Positions 63,925 through 64,000 of a DNA stretch of 64,000 nt are shown piece by piece. Numbering within the stretch: the first letter of the stretch is position 1; every line of letters begins with the position of its first letter. Both the position numbers and the translations under genes were made by a program. The notes under the pieces were generated by a model that made no database searches, was not told the origin of the DNA, and worked only from the letters and a program-made list of their open reading frames with translations. The DNA is taken from positions 1 through 64,000 of the forward strand of contig JAQWSK010000008.1 of the NCBI GenBank assembly GCA_029243245.1, read 5' to 3'. The stretch comes from Flavobacteriaceae bacterium. Its GTDB lineage: Bacteria > Bacteroidota > Bacteroidia > Flavobacteriales > Flavobacteriaceae.

Positions 63925-64000
63925 TTATTTATTTGAGCTCCAAAGAGGTACAGAAGAACAGGCTTCTCCGTAAGAAATTTTTTTAGCATATCCTTGTAAT
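63925..64000 (-). CDS. 3' end of an unidentified gene (partial)
   Basis: The minus strand has an open frame from the window edge to a TAA at 63925-63927, encoding 24 residues with C terminus ISYGEACSSVPLWSSNK. It lies 32 bp upstream of the glycosyltransferase start and on the same strand. I do not recognise the family from this fragment. It could be chance, since only 24 codons are visible, but gene density here makes a real gene likely. Confidence 0.4.
   Translation of the reverse strand, partial: LQGYAKKISYGEACSSVPLWSSNK

Noticed and set aside
1-64000. CRISPR array, insertion sequence, prophage or integrated element
   Set aside because: No regularly spaced repeats, transposase, integrase or phage genes were seen, and base use looks uniform throughout.

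Overview
The window reads as a piece of chromosome from a low-GC, densely packed flavobacterium (Bacteroidota), most plausibly a streamlined aquatic or marine lineage. The evidence is the strong A+T bias, promoter boxes of the Bacteroidota type (TAnnTTTG, sometimes with an upstream TTG), almost no Shine-Dalgarno sequences, a DnaE polymerase with a fused proofreading exonuclease, the long flavobacterial type of PurF, a MoxR/BatABCDE cluster, and gene neighbourhoods such as acpP-fabF-rnc-(IPExxxVDY-like)-pyk. The marine habitat is an inference. I see no rRNA, CRISPR array, insertion sequence, prophage or integrase, and no gap between genes longer than 300 bases.

Layout. 1-5000: tRNA-Asp with its own promoter and terminator, thioredoxin and dnaE. 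5.1-13.2 kb: mfd, a free-standing ACT-domain protein, metG, a CBS-pair protein, a Rossmann-fold epimerase-like protein and a small lipoprotein. 13.4-16.7 kb: a 34-residue membrane peptide coupled to a voltage-gated K+ channel, a CrtI-type phytoene desaturase and an EF-hand membrane protein. 16.7-22.6 kb: an AddAB-like helicase-nuclease pair. 22.7-27.2 kb: superoxide dismutase, then the minus-strand group purN-rnhA-pfkB-purF. 27.4-32.0 kb: acpP-fabF-rnc-(IPE protein)-pyk-CYTH. 32.0-37.8 kb: isoaspartyl peptidase, an ALDH7-type dehydrogenase, a cytochrome b-like membrane protein, gpsA, pheS and cvpA. 37.8-46.6 kb: an eight-gene moxR-DUF58-batX-batA-batB-batC-batD-batE operon, probably an envelope stress or maturation machine. 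46.8-52.9 kb: two oxidoreductases, metB-lpxH-hflX, an ArsC-like protein and an EamA transporter. 52.9-60.6 kb: a sugar-oxidation cluster. 60.6-64 kb: yicC-gmk-nadD, a glycosyltransferase and the 3' end of one further gene.

The most interesting part is 52.9-60.6 kb. A periplasmic GMC dehydrogenase with a Tat-exported small subunit is divergent from a five-gene operon: xylose-isomerase-like lipoprotein, NupG-type MFS transporter, Gfo/Idh/MocA dehydrogenase, second isomerase-like TIM barrel, and DUF1080 lipoprotein. This gene content fits oxidative (3-keto-sugar) breakdown of glycosides rather than classical hydrolysis. The divergent control region carries a perfect 14-bp inverted repeat whose half-sites lie 33 bp apart, with no regulator gene nearby.

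A second striking feature is packing. All eleven convergent gene pairs in the window overlap, abut or are separated by no more than 23 bp, so conventional terminators cannot sit between them. Other points worth attention are the fused exonuclease and altered PHP site of DnaE, the K+ channel with its tiny overlapping partner, an RNase III with Asn at a usual metal-binding Asp position, and the EF-hand protein behind addAB.
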